This document shows positions 25,873 through 34,038 of a stretch of 64,000 bases of DNA, in pieces. The position numbers were made by a program, and so were the translations under genes. This DNA is from Ga0077555 sp963746315 (GTDB lineage Bacteria; Pseudomonadota; Alphaproteobacteria; Rhizobiales; Hyphomicrobiaceae). Numbering within the stretch: position 1 is the stretch's first letter; every line of letters begins with the position of its first letter. The DNA is taken from positions 806,001 through 870,000 of the forward strand of contig CAVVAR010000003.1 of the NCBI GenBank assembly GCA_963746315.1. The letters run 5' to 3'. The notes under the pieces are model-generated. The model had not been told where the DNA came from and searched no databases. It was given only the letters and a program-made list of their open reading frames with translations.

Positions 25873-26292
25873 ATGCTGGACAAGGTCGTCAATTTCTTTC
25901 TGGTTCACGCGGCGATCGTATTGCCGCTCGTCGTCGTGCTGGCGCTGGTCGTCTCCTCGACGGCGCGGGCGGCCTTCAAGTGGCTGCTCCGGTTCGCGGC
26001 GAGGCTCCTGCTGATCGCCGCTGTCGTGGCAATCGCCTACGATGGCTCCCGCACGCTGGCCGGCGTATCGGGTCTCGTGATCACGTCGCTTTGGGACCAC
26101 TGGAGCGCGCTTCATCCCGCCAGCATCGAGACCGTTCGCCAGCTCCTCTCGGCCAAGGTCCACCCCATGCTTTGGGATGGTGCGGTGCGCCCGCTTCTCC
26201 GGTTGCCGGCCTGGCTTGCCGCCGGCACACTGGGCTTTGTCCTCGGCTGGCTCGGCCGACGGCGCCGCAATGTCAGCATCTTCGTCAATTGA
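25873..26292 (+). CDS. Small integral membrane protein of unknown function
   Basis: A 139-residue protein with three predicted hydrophobic helices: about residues 12-30 (AAIVLPLVVVLALVVSS), 38-57 (LLRFAARLLLIAAVVAIAY) and 112-128 (AWLAAGTLGFVLGWLG), ending in a basic stretch GRRRRN. No family was recognised. It follows ubiB by 86 bases on the same strand and may be cotranscribed. The ATG at 25873 is preferred because residues before it in the same frame lack membrane-protein character. Confidence 0.6.
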   Translation: MLDKVVNFFLVHAAIVLPLVVVLALVVSSTARAAFKWLLRFAARLLLIAAVVAIAYDGSRTLAGVSGLVITSLWDHWSALHPASIETVRQLLSAKVHPMLWDGAVRPLLRLPAWLAAGTLGFVLGWLGRRRRNVSIFVN

Positions 26293-26357
26293 CGGCCCGT
26301 CCGGGGCTCCGTCGCCGCTCGCTGGATCGTGAGAACAAAGCTAGCGGCAAATTCGGC

Positions 26358-26435
26358 TAGTGTGGCGGCCCGCAATTGCCGACCAGAAATTCCGGCACGC
26401 TCGGAGTCGGCAATTGCGGGACAAGCGCCACACTA
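26358..26435. repeat. Inverted-repeat element 1 (nested arms, 78 bp)
   Basis: Two nested perfect inverted repeats with the same centre. The outer arms are TAGTGTGGCG (26358-26367) and CGCCACACTA (26426-26435). The inner arms are CCCGCAATTGCCGA (26369-26382) and TCGGCAATTGCGGG (26407-26420). The core GCAATTGC is itself palindromic. It resembles the ends of a tiny mobile element or REP-like repeat. A second copy of the same design follows 16 bases later. Confidence 0.85.
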
Positions 26436-26451
26436 AGCTAATGATAATGCG

Positions 26452-26523
26452 AGTGTCCCTGATGTCTCGCAATTGCCGAAAGAGGTTGCTGCGATGTAGT
26501 CGGCAATTGCGAGACGGGACACT
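26452..26523. repeat. Inverted-repeat element 2 (nested arms, 72 bp)
   Basis: The same design as element 1. Outer arms AGTGTCCC (26452-26459) and GGGACACT (26516-26523); inner arms GTCTCGCAATTGCCGA (26464-26479) and TCGGCAATTGCGAGAC (26500-26515), a perfect 16-bp repeat. The inner arms share GCAATTGCCGA with element 1, but the outer arms and the spacer differ. It ends 47 bases before the msrA start, so it sits in the msrA leader or promoter. Confidence 0.85.
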
Positions 26524-26570
26524 AATGTGGCCTATATTGTCGTTGATCCCACACCGTCGCGAGGTCTCAC

Positions 26571-27230
26571 ATGCTCTTCCGCAAAAAAGTCGAGTTCCCG
26601 ACCCCGGCCACCGCGCTGAAAGGCCGCCCGACACCGATCCCGACCGCGACCACGCATTTCTTGAACGGCCGCCCCCTCAAGGGTCCCTATCCGGATGGCA
26701 TCGAGCTGGCGATGTTCGGTCTCGGTTGTTTCTGGGGCGCCGAGCGCAAGTTCTGGGAGCTCGATGACGGTATCTGGATAACCGCGGTCGGCTATGCGGC
26801 TGGTATCACGCCCAATCCGACCTACGAGGAGGTCTGCTCCGGCCAGACCGGCCATAACGAGGTCGTGCTCGTCGCCTTCGACCCCGAGAAAATCAGCTAT
26901 GAGAAGTTGCTGAAAACCTTCTGGGAGAGCCATGACCCGACCCAGGGCATGCGCCAGGGCAACGACGTCGGTACCCAGTATCGCTCGGGCGTCTACGTCT
27001 ATTCGCCTGCCCAGCGGCAGGCCGCCGAGGCGACCCGCGATAGCTACAACGCAGCGTTGAAAGCAAGGCGCTTCGGCGACATCACCACCGAGATCCTCGA
27101 TGCGCCCGAGTTCTACTTCGCCGAGGACTACCACCAGCAGTATCTGGCCAAGGTCCCGCACGGTTATTGCGGGCTGGGCGGCACCGGTGTCGCCTGCCAA
27201 ATCGGCACTGGCGTCAAGGCCGGTGCCTGA
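26571..27230 (+). CDS. msrA: Peptide-methionine (S)-S-oxide reductase
   Basis: MsrA reduces methionine-S-sulfoxide in proteins and free methionine. The 219-residue protein has the catalytic cysteine in GLGCFWGAERKFW (about residue 54), then YEEVCSGQTGHNEVV, FWESHDPTQGMRQGNDVGTQYRS and the C-terminal segment EDYHQQYLAKVPHGYCGLGGTGVAC with resolving-cysteine candidates. The N-terminal extension of about 40 residues is usual for this proteobacterial group. Two inverted-repeat elements lie directly upstream. Confidence 0.96.
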   Translation: MLFRKKVEFPTPATALKGRPTPIPTATTHFLNGRPLKGPYPDGIELAMFGLGCFWGAERKFWELDDGIWITAVGYAAGITPNPTYEEVCSGQTGHNEVVLVAFDPEKISYEKLLKTFWESHDPTQGMRQGNDVGTQYRSGVYVYSPAQRQAAEATRDSYNAALKARRFGDITTEILDAPEFYFAEDYHQQYLAKVPHGYCGLGGTGVACQIGTGVKAGA

Positions 27231-27240
27231 TCGCGCTGGC

Positions 27241-28224
27241 TCAGGCCTGCGGAGCGCGCGCCGATGGTGACGATCCCGTCGGCGCGGCCTCTTCGCCCGC
27301 TCGGAGAAGCTCTGACGCCGACGAAGGACCGGCGAGCGCGCGCATGAAGCTCGCCGTTGGGTTCGGAGCAGAGAGTTCGAACCCGATCTCTTGAAGGACG
27401 CCGGAGAGCAGATGCTGTCGGCAGTCCAGCAGTAACGACGCTAGACCCAGCCGGGCCCCCAGCAGCGATACCGGCAACCCTGGCAGCTTCCCGATCGGTG
27501 ATAGCTTGGTGAGAGCGTCGGACAGGGCCTCGCCGGCGAGTGGAATTGGGGCAACACCATGCACCAGCCCTTCAACATGCGGCTGGCGAAGCAATGCGAT
27601 CAGGATCGCGGTGGCATCCTCGAGGCTGATAGCCGGTATCAGCGCGCCATCGAGGTTGGGGTAGATGCCGCGCCGGGCGAGCCGGATCAGCTCGTGGAGT
27701 GGCCCGCCGTTCGCAGCCGCGATCAGCCCCAATCTGACGATGGCAACGCTGGCGCCTGTCGTCGCGGCCAGACGCGCCTCCGCTTCCCAGGCCATGATGG
27801 CCCTCTCGCCGGGCGTCGCTGGAGCGCAATCTGCCACGTTCTCGGTCACCGATCCGCCAGAAGAGGTCGGCGCGAACGCAAGCGAGGCAACGACCAGGCG
27901 GACCCGACGCTTACCCAAGGCCTCTGCAATTCGGCGCGTCGCGGTCACGCGCGATGCCTCTGCAAGCGCCAGCCGGTCGCGCGAAGGGCCGCCGCAGATT
28001 GGCGCCCCCATCAGGTGCAGGATAGTCTCGCGCCCTTCGATGGCAGCTGGCGGCAGGCGCTCGGATAGCGGATGCCACTCATGAATGCCGATTCTGGTCC
28101 CGAACAGGCGGTCGGCGAGAAACGGCCGCCGGGTGACAATGGCCACGTTGTGACCGTCCGCCAAAAGGCGCGCCACTGTCGCTTGGCCTAGTGTCCCCGT
28201 CGCTCCGGTCACCAGCACGTTCAT
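27241..28224 (-). CDS. NAD-dependent epimerase/dehydratase-like protein (TIGR01777/SulA-like group)
   Basis: A 327-residue short-chain-dehydrogenase-fold protein with the NAD(P) motif VTGATGTLGQATVARLL at residue 4 and the typical TIGR01777-like layout (HLMGAPICGG..., ATRRIAEAL, then EAEARLAATTGASVAIVRLGL). The usual catalytic Tyr-x-x-x-Lys is not evident, as in other members of this group. The start at MNVLVTGATG is chosen over an upstream in-frame start that adds 37 basic residues. It ends 11 bases from the convergent msrA stop and is probably cotranscribed with mepA, whose stop lies 37 bases upstream of its start. Confidence 0.78.
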   Translation of the reverse strand: MNVLVTGATGTLGQATVARLLADGHNVAIVTRRPFLADRLFGTRIGIHEWHPLSERLPPAAIEGRETILHLMGAPICGGPSRDRLALAEASRVTATRRIAEALGKRRVRLVVASLAFAPTSSGGSVTENVADCAPATPGERAIMAWEAEARLAATTGASVAIVRLGLIAAANGGPLHELIRLARRGIYPNLDGALIPAISLEDATAILIALLRQPHVEGLVHGVAPIPLAGEALSDALTKLSPIGKLPGLPVSLLGARLGLASLLLDCRQHLLSGVLQEIGFELSAPNPTASFMRALAGPSSASELLRAGEEAAPTGSSPSARAPQA

Positions 28225-28261
28225 GGCCGGCGCGCCCGGCCGCACCGCGCTGCCGGCGTGG

Positions 28262-29332
28262 TCATCGCGTCGTGGCCTCTTTGCCGCTGGCGGCTCCTTC
28301 CGAAGCCGTGCCCGCGCCACTGTCGCGGCCCGCATCCACCACGACGCGGCACTCGGGCGGCAGGTCGGCCAAAGTCACCGGTTTCGGCGGTGGCTTCGGC
28401 TTCACCCCGGGCTTCGCGACTTTGGGCGGCCGCTGCAGCAGCGCGATCCAGTCGTCGACCTCCTTGCCGCATCCATCATCGGTGCCTGTGGGAGCCTGTG
28501 GGCGGCAGCCTGCACTGTCCGGCGGGCACGCAATCCGGATATGCATGTGAAAGTGGTGCCCCCAGTAGGGCCGGATCTTATGGAAGTGACGGCGGTCGGC
28601 GCCCTTCTCCTCGCACATCGCCTTCTTGATACCGGCATGCACGAGCACCCTCTCCACTTCCGGATACGAAGCCGCGCGCCGGATCAGAGCCGCGTGCTGC
28701 GGCGTGAACGTCGTCGCGTCGGCATGGATGCCATCCTTGCCTAGCATCGATTTCGCGCTGAGCGTCTCCCTCTCTTTCCGGGAAAGACGGCGATCGGGCA
28801 TCGGCGTCAGCCAGATATCGGCATCGAGGCCGATCTGGTGGCTGTTGTGCCCCGTCAGCATGGGCCCCCCTCGCGGTTGTGAGATGTCACCGACGAGCAG
28901 CCCGTTCCAACCATCCTTGGCCGCTGCGTCCTTGGCGAGGCGCTTGACGGTTGCCACCAGTTTCGGATGTCCCCAGTTCCGGTTGCGCGACAGACGCATC
29001 ACCTGCCACGTCTCACCGTCGATCGGCACAGCCCTCGCCCCGGCGAGGCATCCGCGCGAATAGAAGCCGATCGAGCGCGCCGTGAGCGGTGCTGGTGTCG
29101 CCGCTGCCCCGAAGATCGTCTTGGCCGCGACCACGGGCTCTTGTGCCTTGGGCTTGGTTGCCGAGCCGGCCTCTTTCGTGCGCGGTCCCGCCGCGACGAC
29201 ACGTTCCTTCGCTTGCGCGTCGCGCGCTGGCTCGCGAAAGCCCGTGACGTTGGCCTCGTCCACGACGGTCTGAGCGCTTGCCCCGAGGGCGATGGCGCTC
29301 ATCATGCCGGCGGCAAGTGCGAAGCAGCGCAT
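28262..29332 (-). CDS. mepA: Penicillin-insensitive murein endopeptidase
   Basis: MepA is a periplasmic LAS-family zinc metallopeptidase that cuts D-Ala-meso-DAP cross-links in peptidoglycan. The 356-residue protein has a signal peptide (MRCFALAAGMMSAIALGASA), a spacer rich in Ala/Lys/Pro, and the catalytic domain with SHQIGLDADIW (first zinc His and Asp) and HHFHMHIRI (second zinc histidines). The C-terminus adds a Pro/Lys-rich stretch beyond the usual enzyme of about 275 residues. An AGGGAG Shine-Dalgarno precedes the ATG at 29332. It is the first gene of a minus-strand pair with the epimerase-like gene. Confidence 0.93.
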   Translation of the reverse strand: MRCFALAAGMMSAIALGASAQTVVDEANVTGFREPARDAQAKERVVAAGPRTKEAGSATKPKAQEPVVAAKTIFGAAATPAPLTARSIGFYSRGCLAGARAVPIDGETWQVMRLSRNRNWGHPKLVATVKRLAKDAAAKDGWNGLLVGDISQPRGGPMLTGHNSHQIGLDADIWLTPMPDRRLSRKERETLSAKSMLGKDGIHADATTFTPQHAALIRRAASYPEVERVLVHAGIKKAMCEEKGADRRHFHKIRPYWGHHFHMHIRIACPPDSAGCRPQAPTGTDDGCGKEVDDWIALLQRPPKVAKPGVKPKPPPKPVTLADLPPECRVVVDAGRDSGAGTASEGAASGKEATTR

Positions 29333-29470
29333 GCCATAGGCTCCCTGGTTTGAGCCAGCCGGCGAGGTCTGCTCGGCCTCGCCGACCGGTTTCGCCCGCT
29401 CGATGCATAAAGCAATCGCAGGTTGGCGACAAACCCTGGCGATTGTGCGACGCGCGCCCCATTGCGGACG

Positions 29471-29498
29471 AAAAAAAACCTCACGCGTTTGCGTGAGG
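29471..29498 (-). terminator. Rho-independent terminator of the peroxiredoxin gene
   Basis: On the minus strand, a perfect 8-bp stem (CCTCACGC with GCGTGAGG, 29479-29498) with a four-base loop is followed directly by eight T residues (29471-29478). It lies 31 bases past the peroxiredoxin stop and upstream of mepA, so mepA needs its own promoter. Confidence 0.9.
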
Positions 29499-29529
29499 CT
29501 TAGTGTTGCAAGCAGCGATCGCGCGGCGA

Positions 29530-30027
29530 TCAGAGGCTCTTGTCGACCATCGAGCAGAGCGTCTCCGCGCTCGAAGCCGACACCTGTCCGGGCGCTTCCT
29601 CGAGGTTGAGCACTTTCACCTCGCCATCGCTGATCGCCATGGCATAACGCTTCGAGCGCACGCCGAGGCCGCGAGCCGTCAGGTCCATGTCCATGCCGAT
29701 CTTCTTGGCGAACTCGGCCCCGCCGTCGGCGAGCATCAGCACTTTGCCGTCGGCATTCGTTGCCTTGGCCCACTCGCTCATGACGAAGACGTCGTTCACG
29801 GCGGTGCAGGCGACGGTGTCGAAGCCCTTCGCCTTCAACTCCTCCATCCGCGCGACGAAACCCGGCATGTGGGTTTTGTGGCATGTTGGGGTGAACGCAC
29901 CTGGCACCGCGAACAGCGCCACCTTCTTGCCGCCGAAGACCTCGGCCGTTGTCATTTGCTTTGGCCCATCCGCGCCCATCGTCGTGAAGGTCGCTTCGGG
30001 CAGCTTGTCACCAACCTTGATCGCCAT
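29530..30027 (-). CDS. Type-5 peroxiredoxin (PRX5-like)
   Basis: A 165-residue thiol peroxidase of the atypical/PRX5 group, which reduces H2O2 and alkyl hydroperoxides, often with glutathione or glutaredoxin. The peroxidatic cysteine is in the motif PGAFTPTCHKTHMPGF (about residue 49); another cysteine sits near the C-terminus in SAETLCSMVD. Start: the ATG at 30027 follows AGGAG and gives the usual MAIKVGDKLPEATF; an upstream frame would add 26 unconserved residues. It is divergent from the SnoaL-like gene and ends in a clear terminator. Confidence 0.92.
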   Translation of the reverse strand: MAIKVGDKLPEATFTTMGADGPKQMTTAEVFGGKKVALFAVPGAFTPTCHKTHMPGFVARMEELKAKGFDTVACTAVNDVFVMSEWAKATNADGKVLMLADGGAEFAKKIGMDMDLTARGLGVRSKRYAMAISDGEVKVLNLEEAPGQVSASSAETLCSMVDKSL

Positions 30028-30272
30028 TGGGGAGGGCTCCTGGTGTGTTGCGGTCGTTGCAGGGATGAGGCCCGGTTCGCGCTGCACCGCCGACGGTGCC
30101 CGCACTTGTCCGGGATCAATGCAACTTAGCTGGAACCTGCTCGTGGGCCAAGCGCGACGTTAGCGGCGTCACGATTGCCGGCCAGGCTCGATCCGGCATA
30201 TCGTGCTTTTGCGGAGCGGCGCCTTTCGCGCCCGCTTCTATTCTCGTCGAGCTCGTTTTTGGAGGTTGCCCT

Positions 30273-30683
30273 ATGATCACCGAGACTGCGCACGCGTTCT
30301 TCGTGGCCTGCGAGACGGGCAAAGGCTGGGCCGGCTGCAAGAGCTACTGTACGCCCGGCGCCACGTTCTCCTCGCAGGCCGAGCCACTAGCCGAGATCAA
30401 GACGCTCGAGGGCTACTGCGATTGGATGAAGGCCATCCTCGGCGTGCTGCCCGACGGCCGCTATGAGCTCAAGGCTTTCGCCACCGACGCTGAGCGCAAG
30501 TCTGTCGTCGCCTACGGGGTCTTTTACGGAACCCACACTGGCCCTGGCGGTCCGACAGCGCCGACCGGAAAGGCGGCAGCCACCGACTATGTCTATGTCA
30601 TGCAATTCGAGGGCGATCGGATCGCCCACATGACCAAGATCTGGCACGCGGGCTGGGCGATGAAGCAACTCGGTTGGGCCTGA
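30273..30683 (+). CDS. SnoaL/NTF2-like cyclase-fold protein
   Basis: A 136-residue cytoplasmic protein with the NTF2-like alpha+beta cone layout: N-terminal helix with AHAFFVACETGKGW, central strands (AEPLAEIKTLEGYCDWMK), and the final strands YVYVMQFEGDRIAHMTKIW. Members of this fold act as ester cyclases, ketosteroid isomerases or simple ligand binders; the reaction here cannot be told. GGAGG (30261-30265) precedes the ATG at 30273. It stands alone between the peroxiredoxin gene and the TRAP cluster. Confidence 0.78.
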   Translation: MITETAHAFFVACETGKGWAGCKSYCTPGATFSSQAEPLAEIKTLEGYCDWMKAILGVLPDGRYELKAFATDAERKSVVAYGVFYGTHTGPGGPTAPTGKAAATDYVYVMQFEGDRIAHMTKIWHAGWAMKQLGWA

Positions 30684-30863
30684 CGCATTCGCCCGCTACG
30701 AGCGTCCAGCCGGTGGATGACGAAGTCGGATCTTGCACACGGGCTCCGACTTGTCGTTGACTTCGTGGGCGCCGCCTTGGGATAAGGAGGGTGCGGGCGG
30801 CGCGGCATGCGAGCGTCGGCCAACAAAGAGCAACCCGACAGAAATCCTTAGGGAGGATCATCC

Positions 30864-31823
30864 ATGAATGCTCGCCACGTCGGCGTGGTCGGCGCAGCAA
30901 TGCTTGCGCTGGGCCTTACAGTCGCTCCGGTCGCCGCCCAGACCCCGACCAAGCTCACCTATTTCACCGGTCCCACGGGCGGCTCCTGGATTCCGATCGG
31001 CGGCGCCTTGAAAGTCTTGTGGGAGAAGGCGATCCCCGGACTTTCAATCGAGAACCGCCCCGGCGCTGGTCTCGTCAACTTGAAAGCCGTCGAGGAAGGC
31101 AAGGCCGAGATCGGCATGGGCAATATGACCTCGACGGTCGATGCCCTGGCCGGCAAGGGCACCGGCATCACCAAGCCGTACACCAACGTCTGCCACCTCG
31201 CCTCACTTTACCCGAACGTTGCGCAGTTCGTGACCCGGTCGGACCTCGGCATCAAATCGATCGCCGACCTCAAGGGCAAGGCCGTCGGCACTCTGCCGAA
31301 GGGCAATACCACGAACGATGTGGCCGGTTGGGTCATGGACGCCGGCGGAGTTGGTTTCGCGGGAACATCTAAAATGGCCTTCGCGAGCCTCTCCGACTTG
31401 GCCAACATGTTCAAGGACGGCCAGATCGTCGCCTCGTTCATCGTGACGACGGAAGGCAACGGCTCGATCAAGGACATGGCCAACAGCCGCAAGATCACCA
31501 TGCTCGACATCCCGGACGACATCTTCGGCAAGCTCAAGGCGCAGAACGTCGGTTTCCAGCGCTACACCATCCCGAAGTCGGCTTATCCCGGCCTCGAGAA
31601 GGACAACGTGACGGCCGCGTTCCCGGCCCATGTCATCGTCAGCTGTAAGCTCCCGGACGACCTCGTCTACAACATGGCCAAGGCCATGACCGAGTCGCTC
31701 CCCGATCTTGTCAACGTGAACTCCTCGTTCAAAGGCAAGACGGTGAAGGATCTCGGCGCCAAGGTCGACGTGAAATGGCACCCTGGCGCCCAGAAGTTCT
31801 TCAAGGAGAAAGGCGCTCTCTGA
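30864..31823 (+). CDS. TAXI-family TRAP transporter solute receptor
   Basis: TAXI proteins are periplasmic binding proteins that serve fused TRAP permeases. The 319-residue protein has a Sec signal peptide (cleavage after VAA, before QT, about residue 25) and the family opening LTYFTGPTGGSWIPIGGAL, the TAXI NMTSTVDAL region and SFIVTTEGNGSI. The Shine-Dalgarno GGGAGGA is at 30851-30857. The fused permease gene follows after 140 bases that contain a stem-loop. The ligand is unknown; related proteins bind organic acids such as glutamate or 2-oxoglutarate. Confidence 0.92.
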   Translation: MNARHVGVVGAAMLALGLTVAPVAAQTPTKLTYFTGPTGGSWIPIGGALKVLWEKAIPGLSIENRPGAGLVNLKAVEEGKAEIGMGNMTSTVDALAGKGTGITKPYTNVCHLASLYPNVAQFVTRSDLGIKSIADLKGKAVGTLPKGNTTNDVAGWVMDAGGVGFAGTSKMAFASLSDLANMFKDGQIVASFIVTTEGNGSIKDMANSRKITMLDIPDDIFGKLKAQNVGFQRYTIPKSAYPGLEKDNVTAAFPAHVIVSCKLPDDLVYNMAKAMTESLPDLVNVNSSFKGKTVKDLGAKVDVKWHPGAQKFFKEKGAL

Positions 31824-31855
31824 GCGCTGTAGATTGAGTTGTGCCTGAACTGTAG

Positions 31856-31891
31856 CGAAGCAGCTTGCCCCACCCGGGGTAGGCTGCTTCG
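31856..31891 (+). other. Intercistronic stem-loop after the TAXI receptor gene
   Basis: A 9-bp perfect inverted repeat, CGAAGCAGC (31856-31864) with GCTGCTTCG (31883-31891), encloses a CCCC/GGGG pairing. It has no T-run. Placed between a binding-protein gene and its permease gene, it probably protects the upstream message or causes partial termination, as is known for other binding-protein operons. Confidence 0.6.
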
Positions 31892-31963
31892 ATATCGACG
31901 ATCGTTCGAGCACGACAGTGGCAGAGCAACGACGCCCTCACCGTCCGCAGGGACTCAAGATCC

Positions 31964-33874
31964 ATGTACAAGCGCTTCATTCAGCTTCTGGTGACGGTGC
32001 TGGGCATCGCATTTACCACTTATCACCTGCATGCGGCTTTGTTCGGCGTGCCCGAGCCGATCTACTTTCGCGGCACCCACTTGATGTTCGCCCTCGTTCT
32101 GACGTTCCTCGTCTACGCCGGCTTCAAGGCCGAGAAGGACGGGACGCCCGGGATCGTGGACTGGTTGCTCGTCGCCGCATCGGTCGTCTCGATCGGCTAT
32201 ATGTTCGTCGAGTACGACTACTTCATCAATCGCTTTGCTACCGTTGATGATCTGAAACCGATCGACTGGGTTCTCGGCATCACCTTGGTCGTCCTGGTGC
32301 TCGAGGCTGCACGCCGGGTCCTCGGCGCGGCTCTGTCGATCACCGCGCTGTTCTTCATTGCCTACGCTCTGGCGTTCACGAACCTTCAGCCGCAGATGAT
32401 GCTCGATCAGGTCTACATGACCTTGGACGGCATTCTCGGCATCCCGATCAGCGTTTGCGCGACCTACATCGTGCTGTTCATCATCTTCGGCGCCTTCGTC
32501 GAGAAGACCGGCACCGGCCAGCTGTTCATGGACTTCGGCATGGCGCTCGCAGGTGCCAAGCCCGGCGGTCCAGCCAAGGTCGCGGTCATCACGTCCGGGA
32601 TGTTCGGCACGATCTCGGGCAGCGCCGTCTCGAACGTCATGACGACCGGCGTCTTCACCATCCCGCTCATGAAGCGGATCGGCTACCGGCCTGCCTTCGC
32701 TGGCGCCGTCGAGGCCGTGGCATCGACCGGCGGCCAGATCATGCCACCGATCATGGGTGCCGCCGCGTTCGTCATGGCCGAATATCTGGGCGTCAGCTAC
32801 CTGACCGTCGCCAGCATGGCGATCCTGCCGGCGTTCCTCTACTATCTGGCAGTCTACGCAGCCGTCCACTTCGAGGCCCGGCGCACAGGCATGCAGGGAT
32901 TGCCGCGGCCGGATCTCCCGCAGATGGGGGCTGTGCTCAAGGAGCGCGGCCACCAGTTCATTCCGCTGTTCGTCATCACCGGCGTCCTGCTCTACGGCTA
33001 CTCGGCCCCCTACGCGGCCATGTGCGGCATCGCGTCGGTATTCCCGGTCGCCGCGATGCGCTCGACGACCCGCCAGTACGTGCGCCCCAGGATCGTGCTC
33101 GAAGCGCTGGTGCTGGCCGCCAAGGATACCCTGACCATCGCCACCGCCTGCGCCGTGGCCGGTATCGTCATCGGCGTCATCCTGCTGTCGGGCTTGGCTA
33201 TCGAGTTCACCAGCTTCGTCGTCAATCTCTCGCAGAACAATCTCGTGCTGGCGCTGATTCTCACGGCGATCGCCGGGATCATCCTCGGCATGGGCTTGCC
33301 GACGACGCCGGCCTACATCATCCAGGTCGCTCTCCTGGTCCCGGCCGCCATCAAGCTTGGCGTCAGTGTTGAGGCGGCGCACATCTTCGTCTTCTACTAC
33401 TCGTGCCTCTCGACGATCACGCCTCCGGTCGCCCTCGCGGTCTTCGCCTCGAAGGGGATCTCCGGCGCCAAGCTTTGGGACACCAGTCTCGCTGCCGTTA
33501 AGCTCGGTGCCACAGGCTATATCGTCCCGTTCATGTGCGTATTCGGCCCGGCTTTGATGCTGATTGGGCCATGGAGCGAGGTGGCTCTAGCGGCGGTCTC
33601 GGCGTCGATCGGCGTGGTCTGTCTCGCGGGTGGGCTGCATGGTTACTTTGTCCGCACGACCACGTGGTGGGAGCAGATCATGTTGATCGCCGCAGCCATG
33701 GTTCTGATCACGCCGGGGTTCTATACCGACCTCACCGGTATCAGCCTCGTTGTTGCTGTCGTGCTCAGTCAGAAATTCATCCCCCGCAAAGAAATGGGGC
33801 CCGTGCCGATGGGCACTGACAGTGCAGCGCCCGTACGGGCGCTGGCGTCGGCGGAGCCTGGAAAGTCACCTTGA
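31964..33874 (+). CDS. TRAP transporter permease, fused 4TM/12TM subunits
   Basis: A 636-residue membrane protein joining the small and large TRAP subunits, the form paired with TAXI receptors. The N-terminal part has four to five helices (DctQ-like), and the rest carries the DctM-like core with family motifs GMFGTISGSAVSNVMTTG, GGQIMPPIMGAAAFVMAEYL and GMGLPTTPAYIIQVALL. It imports an organic acid driven by a sodium gradient, as for the family. It forms one system with the upstream TAXI receptor gene. A perfect inverted repeat follows its stop. Confidence 0.92.
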   Translation: MYKRFIQLLVTVLGIAFTTYHLHAALFGVPEPIYFRGTHLMFALVLTFLVYAGFKAEKDGTPGIVDWLLVAASVVSIGYMFVEYDYFINRFATVDDLKPIDWVLGITLVVLVLEAARRVLGAALSITALFFIAYALAFTNLQPQMMLDQVYMTLDGILGIPISVCATYIVLFIIFGAFVEKTGTGQLFMDFGMALAGAKPGGPAKVAVITSGMFGTISGSAVSNVMTTGVFTIPLMKRIGYRPAFAGAVEAVASTGGQIMPPIMGAAAFVMAEYLGVSYLTVASMAILPAFLYYLAVYAAVHFEARRTGMQGLPRPDLPQMGAVLKERGHQFIPLFVITGVLLYGYSAPYAAMCGIASVFPVAAMRSTTRQYVRPRIVLEALVLAAKDTLTIATACAVAGIVIGVILLSGLAIEFTSFVVNLSQNNLVLALILTAIAGIILGMGLPTTPAYIIQVALLVPAAIKLGVSVEAAHIFVFYYSCLSTITPPVALAVFASKGISGAKLWDTSLAAVKLGATGYIVPFMCVFGPALMLIGPWSEVALAAVSASIGVVCLAGGLHGYFVRTTTWWEQIMLIAAAMVLITPGFYTDLTGISLVVAVVLSQKFIPRKEMGPVPMGTDSAAPVRALASAEPGKSP

Positions 33875-33917
33875 CTCGATAAGGGCCGTCTGGAACATTG
33901 CGGCCTGCTCCGGCGCG

Positions 33918-33949
33918 GTTCCTTCCGATGCAGTTCCGCAGGAAGGAAC
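33918..33949 (+). terminator. Stem-loop between the two TRAP operons
   Basis: A 9-bp perfect inverted repeat, GTTCCTTCC (33918-33926) with GGAAGGAAC (33941-33949), 43 bases after the fused permease stop and before the DctP gene. No T-run follows. It could end the first TRAP transcript. Confidence 0.5.
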
Positions 33950-34038
33950 AGCTTCCACCTGTGGCGCTGGGATGGGCCAAATCTCGGAAGCTCCGTCGTC
34001 AGACGCGCTGAAGCGTGCAAATCCAAGGGAGGTTAGTC

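Noticed and set aside
26360..26767. Open frame through the inverted-repeat elements into msrA
   Set aside because: It is out of frame with msrA and consists mostly of the repeat arms; no coding character.
31955..33382. Long open frame antisense to the fused TRAP permease
   Set aside because: The translation is mostly charged Asp/Arg/His residues, the typical mirror image of hydrophobic codons in a membrane-protein gene.
34015..34038. GTG start for the DctP receptor
   Set aside because: The consensus ribosome-binding site lies downstream of this GTG and six bases before the TTG at 34039.
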